Below are positions 52,949 to 62,271 of a stretch of 64,000 nucleotides of DNA, piece by piece. Below the pieces are notes generated by a model. The model did not search any database. It saw only the letters and a list, made by a program, of their open reading frames with translations, and had not been told where the DNA came from. A program made the position numbers and the translations under genes. This DNA is from Flavobacterium sp. N2820 (GTDB taxonomy: Bacteria > Bacteroidota > Bacteroidia > Flavobacteriales > Flavobacteriaceae). The stretch covers positions 1,178,001 to 1,242,000 of the forward strand of contig NZ_CP110008.1 in NCBI RefSeq assembly GCF_025947285.1. The letters run 5' to 3'. The number at the start of each line of letters is the position of its first letter. The stretch's first letter is position 1.

Positions 52949-53512
52949 ATGAAGATACACATTAAATACATGGTTTCGCTTCGCTGCAAAATGGCAGTAA
53001 AAGAAGAATTGGACAGAATAAAGTTAAAACATACTTACATTGAGTTAGGTGAAGTAAACCTTAAAAAAAATATTACGGGCGATGAAAGAGAGTCGTTGCG
53101 AAAAGGACTTTTGAAAAAGGGACTTGAATTAATTGATGATAAAAAATCGTTACTGATTGAAAAAACAAAAACAACCATCATTGAATTAATTCATTATTCA
53201 GAAAAATACCCAAAAATTAATTACTCCGATTACATTAGTGAGCAGTTGGATTACAATTACAACCATCTTTCTTCACTTTTTTCAGAAGTTACGGGAACTA
53301 CTATTGCAAATTACATCATTATCAACAAAATAGAACGCGTAAAAGAATTATTATTGTATGATGAATTAACGCTTACCGAAATCAGTTTGTTGATGGAATA
53401 CAGTAGTGTTGCACACCTGTCGCACCAATTCAAAAAAGTTACTGGATTGACCCCAACCTATTTCAAAAATATGAAACAATACAAAAAACGAATCATGCTA
53501 GAAGAATTGTAG
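52949..53512 (+). CDS. AraC-family transcriptional regulator, short form
   Basis: A 187-residue regulator consisting of an N-terminal helical or ferredoxin-like part (about 1-75) and an AraC two-helix-turn-helix domain at 95-175 (YNHLSSLFSEVTG, LTLTEISLLMEYSSVAHLSHQFKKVTGLTPTYF). The absence of a large sugar-binding domain is typical of the metal-linked AraC proteins of flavobacteria. Likely controls the neighbouring HMA/MauE gene via the duplicated 48-bp element. An ATG at 52970 is an alternative start. Confidence 0.85.
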   Translation: MKIHIKYMVSLRCKMAVKEELDRIKLKHTYIELGEVNLKKNITGDERESLRKGLLKKGLELIDDKKSLLIEKTKTTIIELIHYSEKYPKINYSDYISEQLDYNYNHLSSLFSEVTGTTIANYIIINKIERVKELLLYDELTLTEISLLMEYSSVAHLSHQFKKVTGLTPTYFKNMKQYKKRIMLEEL

Positions 53513-53614
53513 TCTTACATTTAAGAGGCAATTTTTTTACAACGATTCTGATTAAAATTCATTTAAAAAGCGTAAATTTATGTAATGGTTTCGTTTTGAA
53601 ACTAATACCACAAA

Positions 53615-54397
53615 ATGAACATGGTTAGGAAGTTTACAGCATCTTTAAAAGCATTCTTTATTGAAGTAGGTGAAATATCTTATTTTGCCAGCCGGTTTTT
53701 TAAAGAATTTTTAATTCCTCCCTATGAATTTAAAGAATTCTTGCGTCAATGCTATTACATTGGCAATCGTTCACTTTTTTTAGTAGGAGTTACAGGATTT
53801 ATCATTGGACTGGTTTTTACCTTACAATCACGTCCCACATTACAAGAATTTGGAGCGGTTTCTTGGATGGCTTCTATGGTTAGTGTTTCTATCATCAGAG
53901 AAATTGGCCCCATCATTACGGCGCTTATTTGTGCCGGAAGAATTGGTTCAGGCATTGGAGCCGAATTGGGTTCTATGAAAGTCACCGAACAAATCGATGC
54001 TATGGAAGTTTCGGGTACCAACCCATTCAAATATTTAGTCATTACGAGAATATTAGCCACCACTTTAATGTTGCCAATTTTGGTAATTTTTGGCGATGTG
54101 TTGGCTATTTATGGTTCCTATTTAGTAGAAAATGTAAAAGACAATGTATCGTTTCAACTCTATTTCAATCAGGTTTTTAATATTTTAGAATTTAGCGACA
54201 TTATGCCTGCAACCATAAAAACATTTTTCTTTGGCTTTGCCATCGGTTTAATAGGTTGTTACAAAGGCTATTATTGTAAAAAAGGAACCGCAGGTGTTGG
54301 AAAAGCAGCCAATGCAGCAGTAGTTTATACGTCTATGCTCCTATTTGTAATCGATTTCATTGCTGTTTTTGTAACCAATATTTTTTATGACATGTAA
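53615..54397 (+). CDS. mlaE: MlaE-type ABC transporter permease
   Basis: A 260-residue permease of the Mla phospholipid transport system: MlaE-fold with five or so helices and the motif GAELGSMKVTEQIDAMEVSGTNPF that contacts the ATPase. Acts with MlaF and MlaD in retrograde lipid transport to keep the outer membrane asymmetric. First gene of mlaEFD; 2 bp before mlaF. Confidence 0.93.
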   Translation: MNMVRKFTASLKAFFIEVGEISYFASRFFKEFLIPPYEFKEFLRQCYYIGNRSLFLVGVTGFIIGLVFTLQSRPTLQEFGAVSWMASMVSVSIIREIGPIITALICAGRIGSGIGAELGSMKVTEQIDAMEVSGTNPFKYLVITRILATTLMLPILVIFGDVLAIYGSYLVENVKDNVSFQLYFNQVFNILEFSDIMPATIKTFFFGFAIGLIGCYKGYYCKKGTAGVGKAANAAVVYTSMLLFVIDFIAVFVTNIFYDM

Positions 54398-54399
54398 TT

Positions 54400-55143
54400 A
54401 TGGAAACAAACAAAGAACCCATCATTGTAATAAAAGAGTTGCATAAAACCTTTGGAACCAATACCGTTTTAAACGACTTTAACTTGGTTTTAAACGAAGG
54501 AGAAAACCTTGTGGTCATGGGAAAATCGGGTTCCGGGAAATCGGTGATGATTAAATGTGTAATCGGATTAGAAACGCCCGATAGTGGTTCTATTTTTGTA
54601 ATGAACAAAGAAATTAATAAGCTCGAACGCGAAGCTATTGATGAACTTCGCACCGAAATTGGCTTTCTATTTCAAGGAAGTGCCTTGTATGATTCGATGT
54701 CGGTGCGAGAAAATTTGGAATTTCCGTTACGAAGACATACCAAAAAATTTGGAAAAATAGAAGACACAACGCCTTTAGTAATGGAAGCATTGGAAAGTGT
54801 GGGTTTAGCCAATGCAATCAACTTAATGCCAAACGAACTTTCGGGTGGAATGAAACGTAGAATTGCCTTAGCAAGGACGTTGATTTTAAAACCGAAAATA
54901 ATTTTATACGACGAACCTACAACGGGTTTAGACCCAATAACTTCAAAAGAAATTATCCTTTTGATGCAATCCATACAAGAAAAATACAACACTTCATCAA
55001 TCATCATCACACACGATGTAGATTGCGCCAAAGCCATTGCCAACAGAATGGTTTTGCTAATTGATGGAATAAATTATATTGAAGGTACTTTTGACGAATT
55101 AAACGCCTCAAACGATCCAAAAGTGCAAGCTTTTTTTAAATAA
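54400..55143 (+). CDS. mlaF: MlaF-type ABC transporter ATPase
   Basis: A 247-residue ATPase with Walker A GKSGSGKS (41-48), Q-loop LFQGSALYDSMSVRENLEFP, signature LSGGM, Walker B IILYDEPTTGLDP and H-loop ITHD. Pairs with MlaE. The sequence TSKEIILLM near the signature matches the Mla branch. 6 bp before mlaD. Confidence 0.94.
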   Translation: METNKEPIIVIKELHKTFGTNTVLNDFNLVLNEGENLVVMGKSGSGKSVMIKCVIGLETPDSGSIFVMNKEINKLEREAIDELRTEIGFLFQGSALYDSMSVRENLEFPLRRHTKKFGKIEDTTPLVMEALESVGLANAINLMPNELSGGMKRRIALARTLILKPKIILYDEPTTGLDPITSKEIILLMQSIQEKYNTSSIIITHDVDCAKAIANRMVLLIDGINYIEGTFDELNASNDPKVQAFFK

Positions 55144-55149
55144 AATACT

Positions 55150-56106
55150 ATGGAAAAAACAGATGCTCAAAAAATACGCTTAGGTTTATTTGTAATTATT
55201 GGCTCATTATTTTTTTTAGCGGCAATATATTTTGTGGGAAATAAGCAAAATATGTTTGGCAATACTTCCAACCTAAAAGCCGTTTTTGTTAACGTTAGTG
55301 GGTTGCAAGTAGGAAATAATGTACGCTATGCCGGTATAGATATAGGAACCGTTAAAAGTATCGAAATGATTAACGATACCACAATAAATGTTGCCATGTC
55401 TATCGAAGATAAAATGCTGACCCATATTAAAAAAGATGCCATTGCAACTATTGGTTCGGATGGTTTGGTAGGCAATATGATTGTAAATATTATACCCGGA
55501 AAAGGAAATGCCCAAGCGGTTGTAGCGGGCGATGTGCTTCAATCGTACAGTAGAGCGAGCACAGACGAAATGCTAAAAACATTAGATGTTACCAATAAAA
55601 ATGCCGCACTTTTAACAGCCGATTTATTGAAAATTACCAACGAAATCAATCAAGGAAAAGGAACAGTTGGTGTTTTATTAAAAGATAGTCTAATGTCGAA
55701 AGATTTAAAAGAAACGATGCACGGAACAGCTGAATCAGTAGCTAATTTGAATAAAATGATTCTTTCCTTGAATCAAGAAGACAATGTTATTGGACTTTTA
55801 AAAGACAATGACGTTGCCCTAAAAATGAAAAACATCATCACCAATTTAGAAAAATCGAGCGGTGAAATTGACAAAGTAGTGACCAATTTAAATGCTACCG
55901 TTGTCAATATAAAAGATGGAAAAGGGGCGTTGAATTATTTATCGAATGATGAAAATTTAGTCAAAAAAATAGATTCTACCATGACCAATTTAAACGATGC
56001 CAGCACCAAACTTAACGAAAATTTGGAAGCGTTAAAACACAATTTCTTGTTTAGAGGCTATTTTAGAAAACAAGCGAAGGAGAAGGCGAAGGAGGAGAAA
56101 AATTAG
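55150..56106 (+). CDS. mlaD: MlaD-type MCE-domain protein
   Basis: A 318-residue inner-membrane-anchored protein: one N-terminal helix (about 12-30), an MCE domain at 39-115 (FVNVSGLQVGNNVRYAGIDI, GSDGLVGNMIVNIIPG), then a long helical C-terminal region with repeated coiled segments. MCE hexamers form the lipid tunnel across the periplasm. Last gene of mlaEFD. Confidence 0.93.
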   Translation: MEKTDAQKIRLGLFVIIGSLFFLAAIYFVGNKQNMFGNTSNLKAVFVNVSGLQVGNNVRYAGIDIGTVKSIEMINDTTINVAMSIEDKMLTHIKKDAIATIGSDGLVGNMIVNIIPGKGNAQAVVAGDVLQSYSRASTDEMLKTLDVTNKNAALLTADLLKITNEINQGKGTVGVLLKDSLMSKDLKETMHGTAESVANLNKMILSLNQEDNVIGLLKDNDVALKMKNIITNLEKSSGEIDKVVTNLNATVVNIKDGKGALNYLSNDENLVKKIDSTMTNLNDASTKLNENLEALKHNFLFRGYFRKQAKEKAKEEKN

Positions 56107-56120
56107 TGCTTAAACTAATT

Positions 56121-56879
56121 TTAATTGTGCAATTTGTTTAAATTAATTGAAACATTTTCATATTTCCAATTTTCATTCACATCTAATTTGTAACGATACT
56201 TTATTTTAAAAACATCATTTTTTATTGAACCATCTTCAAACAATTCTTCTGGATGAAACATAAAACCAGATTTTATTGTAATATCAATTTTATCAAAATT
56301 AAAATCAATAGATCTTGATTCTCTATTATTCAAATTATAAAAATTCAACTTTTTACTTTCATTATCCAAAGACACAAAAATTGGATTAAAATTATCAATA
56401 TCTAAAAAAATCTCTTTTCCGAGTTCTTTTATTAAATTGCCATTCTCTTTATCAATTAAAACAAATTCATTTGGCTGACAACAACCAGAAACAACTTTAT
56501 TTTCTATTAAAATTGACTTTTCATATTCATTCCATTCAACATAACCTAATTTATGGGTATACTCTATCATTTGCTTATCTAAGCTATAAATTATCTTCTT
56601 GTAGTTTTTATTTTGAAAAACCAACCAAGATGAATCACAATTGAATTGTCGATAAATTTTAGCACCATTACTAAATAGAGTTTCATCACAAGAAATATAA
56701 TCTGCTAATTGAAGATTATCTTTACAATTACAATCTTTGTATTTATTTGATTTAGAAGTGACTTTTTCTGAAATTTTATTATTCTCAATTTTATTAGAAA
56801 TAGAATCTTTGGTGTTACAACTAAACAAAACCCAGAAAATCAAAAAAGTTGACAATGTAGAAAATTTAATATTTGGCAT
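56121..56879 (-). CDS. Lipoprotein of unknown function
   Basis: A 252-residue lipoprotein (lipobox VLFSC, lipidated cysteine 21) with cysteine-rich patches CNCKDN and GCCQPNE and a beta-rich domain in which strands ending in 'L-D-K' alternate with turns. No family recognised. It is more AT-rich than its neighbours mlaD and cmk, and cargo of this style (lipoprotein, unknown) is common in the cassette array, but no attC flanks it. Confidence 0.65.
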   Translation of the reverse strand: MPNIKFSTLSTFLIFWVLFSCNTKDSISNKIENNKISEKVTSKSNKYKDCNCKDNLQLADYISCDETLFSNGAKIYRQFNCDSSWLVFQNKNYKKIIYSLDKQMIEYTHKLGYVEWNEYEKSILIENKVVSGCCQPNEFVLIDKENGNLIKELGKEIFLDIDNFNPIFVSLDNESKKLNFYNLNNRESRSIDFNFDKIDITIKSGFMFHPEELFEDGSIKNDVFKIKYRYKLDVNENWKYENVSINLNKLHN

Positions 56880-56918
56880 ATCAAATATTTGAAATAAAAT
56901 AGATGTTTATTATTGAGC

Positions 56919-57602
56919 TTATAATTTCTCTTTCACTAAATTCAACACAATCTCAAATTGTTCTTTTTTACTTAGCGAAGAATTGTCAATTTCAATAGCA
57001 TCATCCGCTTTCACAAGTGGCGAATCGTCTCTATGCGTGTCAATATAATCGCGCTCTTCTACGTTTTGAAGTACGTCTTCAAAGGTAACGTGTTGACCTT
57101 TTTCAACTAATTCATCAAAACGGCGTTGTGCTCTCGTTTTAGAACTTGCCGTCATGAATAATTTCAATTCAGCATCCGGAAAAACAACGGTTCCAATGTC
57201 TCTTCCGTCCATTACAATACCTTTGTCTTTGCCCATAGCTTGTTGTTGTTCCACTAATTTAGCACGAACTTCTGAAATTTCAGCTACTTTACTTACCATA
57301 CGAGAAACTTCAATCGTTCTAATTTGCGTTTCAATGTTTTCGTTATTCAAATACATTTCGGCAAATCCTAAAGTGGCATTGAATTGAAAACGTAAATGGA
57401 TTGTTGGCAATTGTGCAATTAAACCTTCTTTGTCTAAATGCGTTTCAGAAACCAAGTTATGCTGCATCGCAAAATAAGCCACCGCACGATACATCGCACC
57501 CGTGTCTACATACACATAACCCAATTCTTTAGCCAATTGCTTCGCTAATGTACTTTTCCCTGTTGACGAAAAACCGTCTATTGCTATGGTAATTTTTTTC
57601 AT
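56919..57602 (-). CDS. cmk: Cytidylate kinase
   Basis: A 227-residue nucleotide kinase that phosphorylates CMP and dCMP. P-loop GFSSTGKS (10-17), MYRAVAYF, the DGRDIGTVVFPDAELKLF motif that binds the base, and KTRAQRRFDEL in the lid. The ATG at 57602 (MKKITIAIDG) matches the family start; the ATG at 57614 would add four residues. Confidence 0.93.
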   Translation of the reverse strand: MKKITIAIDGFSSTGKSTLAKQLAKELGYVYVDTGAMYRAVAYFAMQHNLVSETHLDKEGLIAQLPTIHLRFQFNATLGFAEMYLNNENIETQIRTIEVSRMVSKVAEISEVRAKLVEQQQAMGKDKGIVMDGRDIGTVVFPDAELKLFMTASSKTRAQRRFDELVEKGQHVTFEDVLQNVEERDYIDTHRDDSPLVKADDAIEIDNSSLSKKEQFEIVLNLVKEKL

Positions 57603-57733
57603 ATGTTTTGCCACAAAGACGCAAAAGCGCTAAGTTTTATTATTTTCAAATCTATTGACTTTTATTTAAACATATAAGTCATGTAAGTTTTTTAAGTAAC
57701 TATTTGCGAAAAATAAAGTCCATTTAAGCTTAT

Positions 57734-57768
57734 CACTTTTTACTTTTCACTTCTCACTTCTAACTACT
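57734..57768. repeat. Period-7 repeat (CACTTCT type)
   Basis: Heptamers CACTTTT, TACTTTT, CACTTCT, CACTTCT, AACTACT at the end of porQ. Confidence 0.6.
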
Positions 57769-58783
57769 CCAAATCAATCATCAAACCAAACAAACTCGTA
57801 TTAGCTGCCACAGTATATCTTGAATAGGAATAATCAAATTTAATTTTACCAAATCGAAGACCAAAACCCGCTGAAATACCAGAAAAATGGCGTTGCTCTA
57901 CAATACGCAACTCTTCACTTCTTCTAAAATTATATCCCAATCGAATATTGAATCCTTTTTCTGGAAATAATTCGGCGCCAACAATTACGTGACGTAAAGC
58001 ATTATTAAAAAATGAAACTTTTTCTTCTTTAGAGCCACCGTCCAAACTGCCTTCTGCACGATTTGGGTTCGAAAAAGCAATATTCCATTCTTGTAAATTT
58101 TCAAAAGTCAAATGCCAACGAATAGGAACATTTTCCATTAATTGCGAAATTCCAGCATCTATGGAAAGTGGTAATTTTTCACGGGTATCAGCATACGGCT
58201 TGAGTTGGAAACCAATATTTCTCACCGTAAAACCATAGTTGATATCATTTGGCTCATCAATATACAAAAAGCCTAAATCTACTGCCGCTCCCCAAGAATT
58301 ATAACTTTCTAAGGTAGAAGAAATCAATTTAGCATTGGCACCAATATACATATCAGTCCAAGGCAAATTGTAGGCATAACCAAGTGATAATGCAGCTTCA
58401 CTTCCCGTAAAATCAGAGGTTAGATTTCCCAATTCATCACGACCTTCAAAAGTGCCATAATTGATATAACTAATTCCTGCATGAAAGGTTTGCAAATGAC
58501 GGTCATACGTATACGCGTAAGCGGCAGTTCCATAAGAAACTTCTCCGTAATAACTTCCGTAGTTTGCAGACAAACGTTTGTGCATTTCAGGGTTAATTGT
58601 AGCAGGATTGTAAAATGCTTGGTTGACATCAAAATCAACCACAGTAACGGTTTTTCCACCCAAAGCTGCTTGTCTTGGTGATTGTGCTAAGTTTAAAAAC
58701 TGATATACATACTTACCTCCTATTTGACTAAAAGCAGTAGTCGATAGCAGTAATATGTAAAATAATATCGTTTTCTTGAGCAT
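57764..58783 (-). CDS. porQ: Type IX secretion system protein PorQ
   Basis: A 339-residue outer-membrane barrel of the PorV/PorQ family. Signal peptide MLKKTILFYILLLSTTAFSQ, then GGKYVYQFLNLAQSPRQAALGG, the PorQ hallmark, and aromatic-rich barrel strands to the end (LFGLMIDLE). PorQ is part of the T9SS surface complex. Next to cmk as in other Bacteroidota. Together with the sorting domain of the gene at 50265 it shows that T9SS operates in this organism. Confidence 0.88.
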   Translation of the reverse strand: MLKKTILFYILLLSTTAFSQIGGKYVYQFLNLAQSPRQAALGGKTVTVVDFDVNQAFYNPATINPEMHKRLSANYGSYYGEVSYGTAAYAYTYDRHLQTFHAGISYINYGTFEGRDELGNLTSDFTGSEAALSLGYAYNLPWTDMYIGANAKLISSTLESYNSWGAAVDLGFLYIDEPNDINYGFTVRNIGFQLKPYADTREKLPLSIDAGISQLMENVPIRWHLTFENLQEWNIAFSNPNRAEGSLDGGSKEEKVSFFNNALRHVIVGAELFPEKGFNIRLGYNFRRSEELRIVEQRHFSGISAGFGLRFGKIKFDYSYSRYTVAANTSLFGLMIDLE

Positions 58784-58849
58784 TTTATGGTGTTAACTTA
58801 ATGATAACGCAACTGCGAAGATAAAATTATATCAGTTAGGAAACAAAAA

Positions 58850-59013
58850 AAGAAGAGACTGTCTCAAAAGTCTATTAATGTCAAGCTGAACTCGTTTCAG
58901 CTTCTCTAAATAATTGAATATCAATAAATTTAGATTCTGACTCGAGCTTGCGAACTGACGTAGTAAATAAATTCAGAATGACAAAATTACGACTTTTTAG
59001 AAAATCTCTTCTT
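58850..59013. repeat. 164-bp MITE-like element with 23-bp terminal inverted repeats
   Basis: The left end 58850-58872 and right end 58991-59013 are reverse complements with 3 mismatches in 23. The interior has two inverted motifs (AGCTGAA...TTCAGCT and GATTCTGA...TTCAGAATGAC). No coding capacity. It sits between lon and porQ. Confidence 0.72.
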
Positions 59014-59030
59014 ACAATATTTTTTTATAA

Positions 59031-61492
59031 TTACTTTTTAACTTCTAAAACTTTAGCGTTTTTAACCTTTTGATCGGTAATAGCAATTGCTAAAACTTCG
59101 CTCATTTTATCAACATAATGAAAAGTTAAGCCCTCAATATAATCAGGCTTGATTTCTTCAATATCGCGCTTGTTTTCTTTACACAGAATAATTTCTTTGA
59201 TGTTGGCTCTTTTAGCGGCCAAGATTTTTTCTTTGATACCGCCAACAGGTAATACTTTTCCACGAAGCGTGATTTCACCAGTCATGGCAATATTTTTCTT
59301 GATTCTTTTTTGTGTGAAGGAAGAAACCATAGAAGTCAACATCGCAATTCCAGCACTTGGTCCGTCTTTTGGAGTAGCACCTTCTGGCACGTGAATATGA
59401 ATGTTGTAATTGTTTAAAACTTCGGGATCAATTCCTAAAAATTCAGCATTAGAGCGAATATACTCCAAAGCAATTGTCACCGATTCTTTCATAACTGTAC
59501 CCAAATTTCCTGTCATGGTCATCGTTCCTTTTCCTTTAGAAATCAACGATTCAATAAACAAAATATCACCACCCACTGATGTCCAAGCTAAACCAGTAAC
59601 TACACCTGCAACATCATTATTTTCATATTTATCGCGTTCCATTCGAGGCGATTTTAATACTTCTAAAATATCGGCATCCGAAACTTTTACGTTGTAGGTT
59701 TCGTCCATTGCAATTGATTTTGCAGCATGACGTACTACTTGTGCAATTTTTTTCTCTAAACCACGCACACCTGATTCACGGGTATAACCTACAACAATTT
59801 TTTCCAATTGTTTTTTACCTATTTGCAAATCTTTAGCCGTTAATCCGTGCTCTTTTAATTGTTTTGGAAGCAAATGTGTTTTTGCAATTTCTATTTTTTC
59901 TTCAATGGTGTAACCTGTCATTTCGATGATTTCCATACGGTCACGAAGGGCTGGTTGAATTGGAGATAAACTATTTGAGGTTGCAATGAACATTACTTTT
60001 GATAAATCATACCCTAATTCCAAGAAATTATCATGGAATTCTTTGTTTTGTTCTGGATCTAAAACTTCTAACAAAGCCGAAGATGGATCACCATTATGAC
60101 TTGAAGATAATTTATCAATCTCATCTAAAACAAACACCGGATTTGATGTTTTTGCTTTTTTGATGTTTTGAAGAATTCGTCCAGGCATCGCACCAATATA
60201 AGTTTTTCGATGACCACGAATTTCTGCTTCATCACGCAAACCACCTAATGACATTCTGATGTATTCTCGACCTAAGGCTTCGGCAACCGACTTTCCAATG
60301 GACGTTTTTCCCACACCTGGTGGGCCATACAAACATAGAATTGGCGATTTCATATCGTTACGCAATTTTAAAACCGCTAAATGTTCGATGATGCGTTTTT
60401 TACTTCTTCTAATCCGTAATGGTCTCTATCTAGAATTCTTTGGGCACGTTTTAAATCAAAATTATCTTTGGTAAACTCGTTCCAAGGTAATTCTAAAAAC
60501 AGCTCAATATAGTTGCGTTGAATTCCAAAATCGGGTGAATTTGGATTGGTGCGTTGCAATTTAGACAGTTCTTTTTCGAAATGTTTTGCTGTTTTTTCGT
60601 CCCATTTTTTCTTTAATCCTTTGGCACGCATTTCTTCAATTTCAGCTTCATACGATACACCACCCAATTCTTCTTGAATGGTTTTCATTTGTTGCTGTAA
60701 GAAATATTCGCGTTGTTGTTGGTCTAAATCAAAACGAACTTTTGATTGTATATCGTTGCGAACTTCTAATTTTTGAAGTTCTAAATTCATAAAACGCAAG
60801 GTTTCTAACGCTCTATCCTTTAAATTTTTAATCGATAACAATTGCTGCTTTTCTTCGACAGAAAGATTCATATTCGAAGAAACAAAATTGATTAAAAACG
60901 GATTACTTTCGATGTTTTTGATAGCAAAAGTAGCTTCCGTAGGGATGTTTGGGCTTTCTTTTATAATTTGAATTGCCAATTCTTTTATCGCATCGACTAT
61001 GGTTTTAAATTCTACATTTTTATCATCCGGACGTTCCTCAGCTACTTCTTTAATGGTTGCTTTAAGATACGGTTCTTCTTGCGTAAAAGTGTCAATTTCA
61101 AAACGTTTTTTTCCTTGAAGAATAACGGTTGTGTTGCCATCTGGCATTTTTAAAACACGCATAATACGCGCTACCGTTCCAATATGATGCACATCACTTG
61201 GTGATGGATCTTCTTCGTTTTCATCAATTTGAGCCACAACACCAATGATTTTTCCTTTGGCATTGGCATCGTTAATTAATTTAATAGATTTATCTCTTCC
61301 AGCGGTAATAGGTATTACTACACCTGGAAATAAAACGGTATTTCGTAAAGGTAGAATTGCAATGTCTTTTGGCAATTCTTCGTTGTTCATTTCTTCTTCA
61401 TCTTCGGGCGTCATTAATGGAATCAATTCTGAATCTGGATCCATTTCCTGAAGTGACAAATTGTCAAGGGCTAATATTTTGTGATGTGGCAT
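59031..61492 (-). pseudogene. lon: ATP-dependent protease Lon, interrupted by one frameshift
   Basis: Two adjacent frames together make a full Lon. The first (61492-60377) carries the N-terminal substrate domain (ILPLRNTVLFPGVVIPI, LDQQQREYFLQQQMKTIQEE) and stops after [12 protein letters not shown]. The second (60365-59031) resumes with [21 protein letters not shown], with the catalytic Ser in [11 protein letters not shown] and Lys in [13 protein letters not shown]. The expected [13 protein letters not shown] linking segment is recovered by one added base in the run of six T at 60396-60401 (A on the coding strand). A sequencing or assembly error in the homopolymer is the simplest explanation; a true mutation or slippage is possible. 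Confidence 0.88.
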
Positions 61493-61637
61493 ACGTATAA
61501 ATATGGTCTTTTTGTCAGTAAATTAATTTATGAAAACTATTCAAAGTTACGAATAACAAGCTTATTTTATTGATAATCAAATCATAAAATAATTTTAAAT
61601 AGTCAATTCAAAGCTATTAGTTCAAGATGTATGCCAT

Positions 61638-61669
61638 AAAAAAATCCCGAAGTGTTCGTTCGGGATTTT
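61638..61669 (-). terminator. Terminator of the lipoprotein gene at 61690
   Basis: AAATCCCGAA (61642-61651) pairs with TTCGGGATTT (61659-61668); T tract on the minus strand. Confidence 0.82.
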
Positions 61670-61689
61670 GATATAAAGGTTATAAAAAA

Positions 61690-62232
61690 TTAATCCACCT
61701 GATTATCAAACTCAACATTTGTAAAAACTCCATTAGTTATAGACTTTGTAGTTGAGTTAGAAATATTATACGCTTCAAAACTAAAAGTACCTGAAACTTT
61801 ATCATTAGTTGTATCAAAATTTGTTATAGTAACTGTTCCAATTGAAGTATCCGTCATTGGATTATATGAAGAAAAAGCTCCACCTAAACCACCTAATGAA
61901 GCATCAAAATATTGCAATAAATTCAAACTTGTACTTTCCATACTTGCAGGAAAAGTCCCTACAGCTGGATTTATAATTTGAAATGAAATAGTTTTACCAC
62001 TACTACTTAACCCACTAATTATTAATTGATTGCCAATTGCGCTTACTGAATAATCTCCCAATGTCTCATCAGCAACAAAATTACTTCCATCAATTTTTGC
62101 TGTAAATGAACTTGTTGATGATCCTCCGGCAGCTATATCAATAGCTGGATCAATAGGCTCATTATCACAAGAAGTTGTCGTAAAAGCTAGAGTTAAAACA
62201 AGAAGTGCTAAAATTGATTTTATAGTTTTCAT
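61690..62232 (-). CDS. DUF6252-like lipoprotein
   Basis: A 180-residue lipoprotein (lipobox TTTSC, lipidated cysteine 22). The mature domain runs FTAKIDGSNFVADE, then strands such as KTISFQIINPAVGTF and VSGTFSFEAYN, the layout of the small all-beta Bacteroidota lipoproteins grouped as DUF6252. Similar in style to the lipoprotein in cassette 12. Function unknown. Confidence 0.75.
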   Translation of the reverse strand: MKTIKSILALLVLTLAFTTTSCDNEPIDPAIDIAAGGSSTSSFTAKIDGSNFVADETLGDYSVSAIGNQLIISGLSSSGKTISFQIINPAVGTFPASMESTSLNLLQYFDASLGGLGGAFSSYNPMTDTSIGTVTITNFDTTNDKVSGTFSFEAYNISNSTTKSITNGVFTNVEFDNQVD

Positions 62233-62271
62233 ACGTTAATTTGTAAAATTTTTCAAATATAATAAGTAAAT

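Noticed and set aside
56121..56879. Lipoprotein gene as a displaced cassette
   Set aside because: Composition is cassette-like but there are no AAC/GTT core sites or arms on either side.
59031..61492. Two separate lon-related genes
   Set aside because: The halves are complementary parts of a single Lon and are rejoined by one base in a homopolymer.
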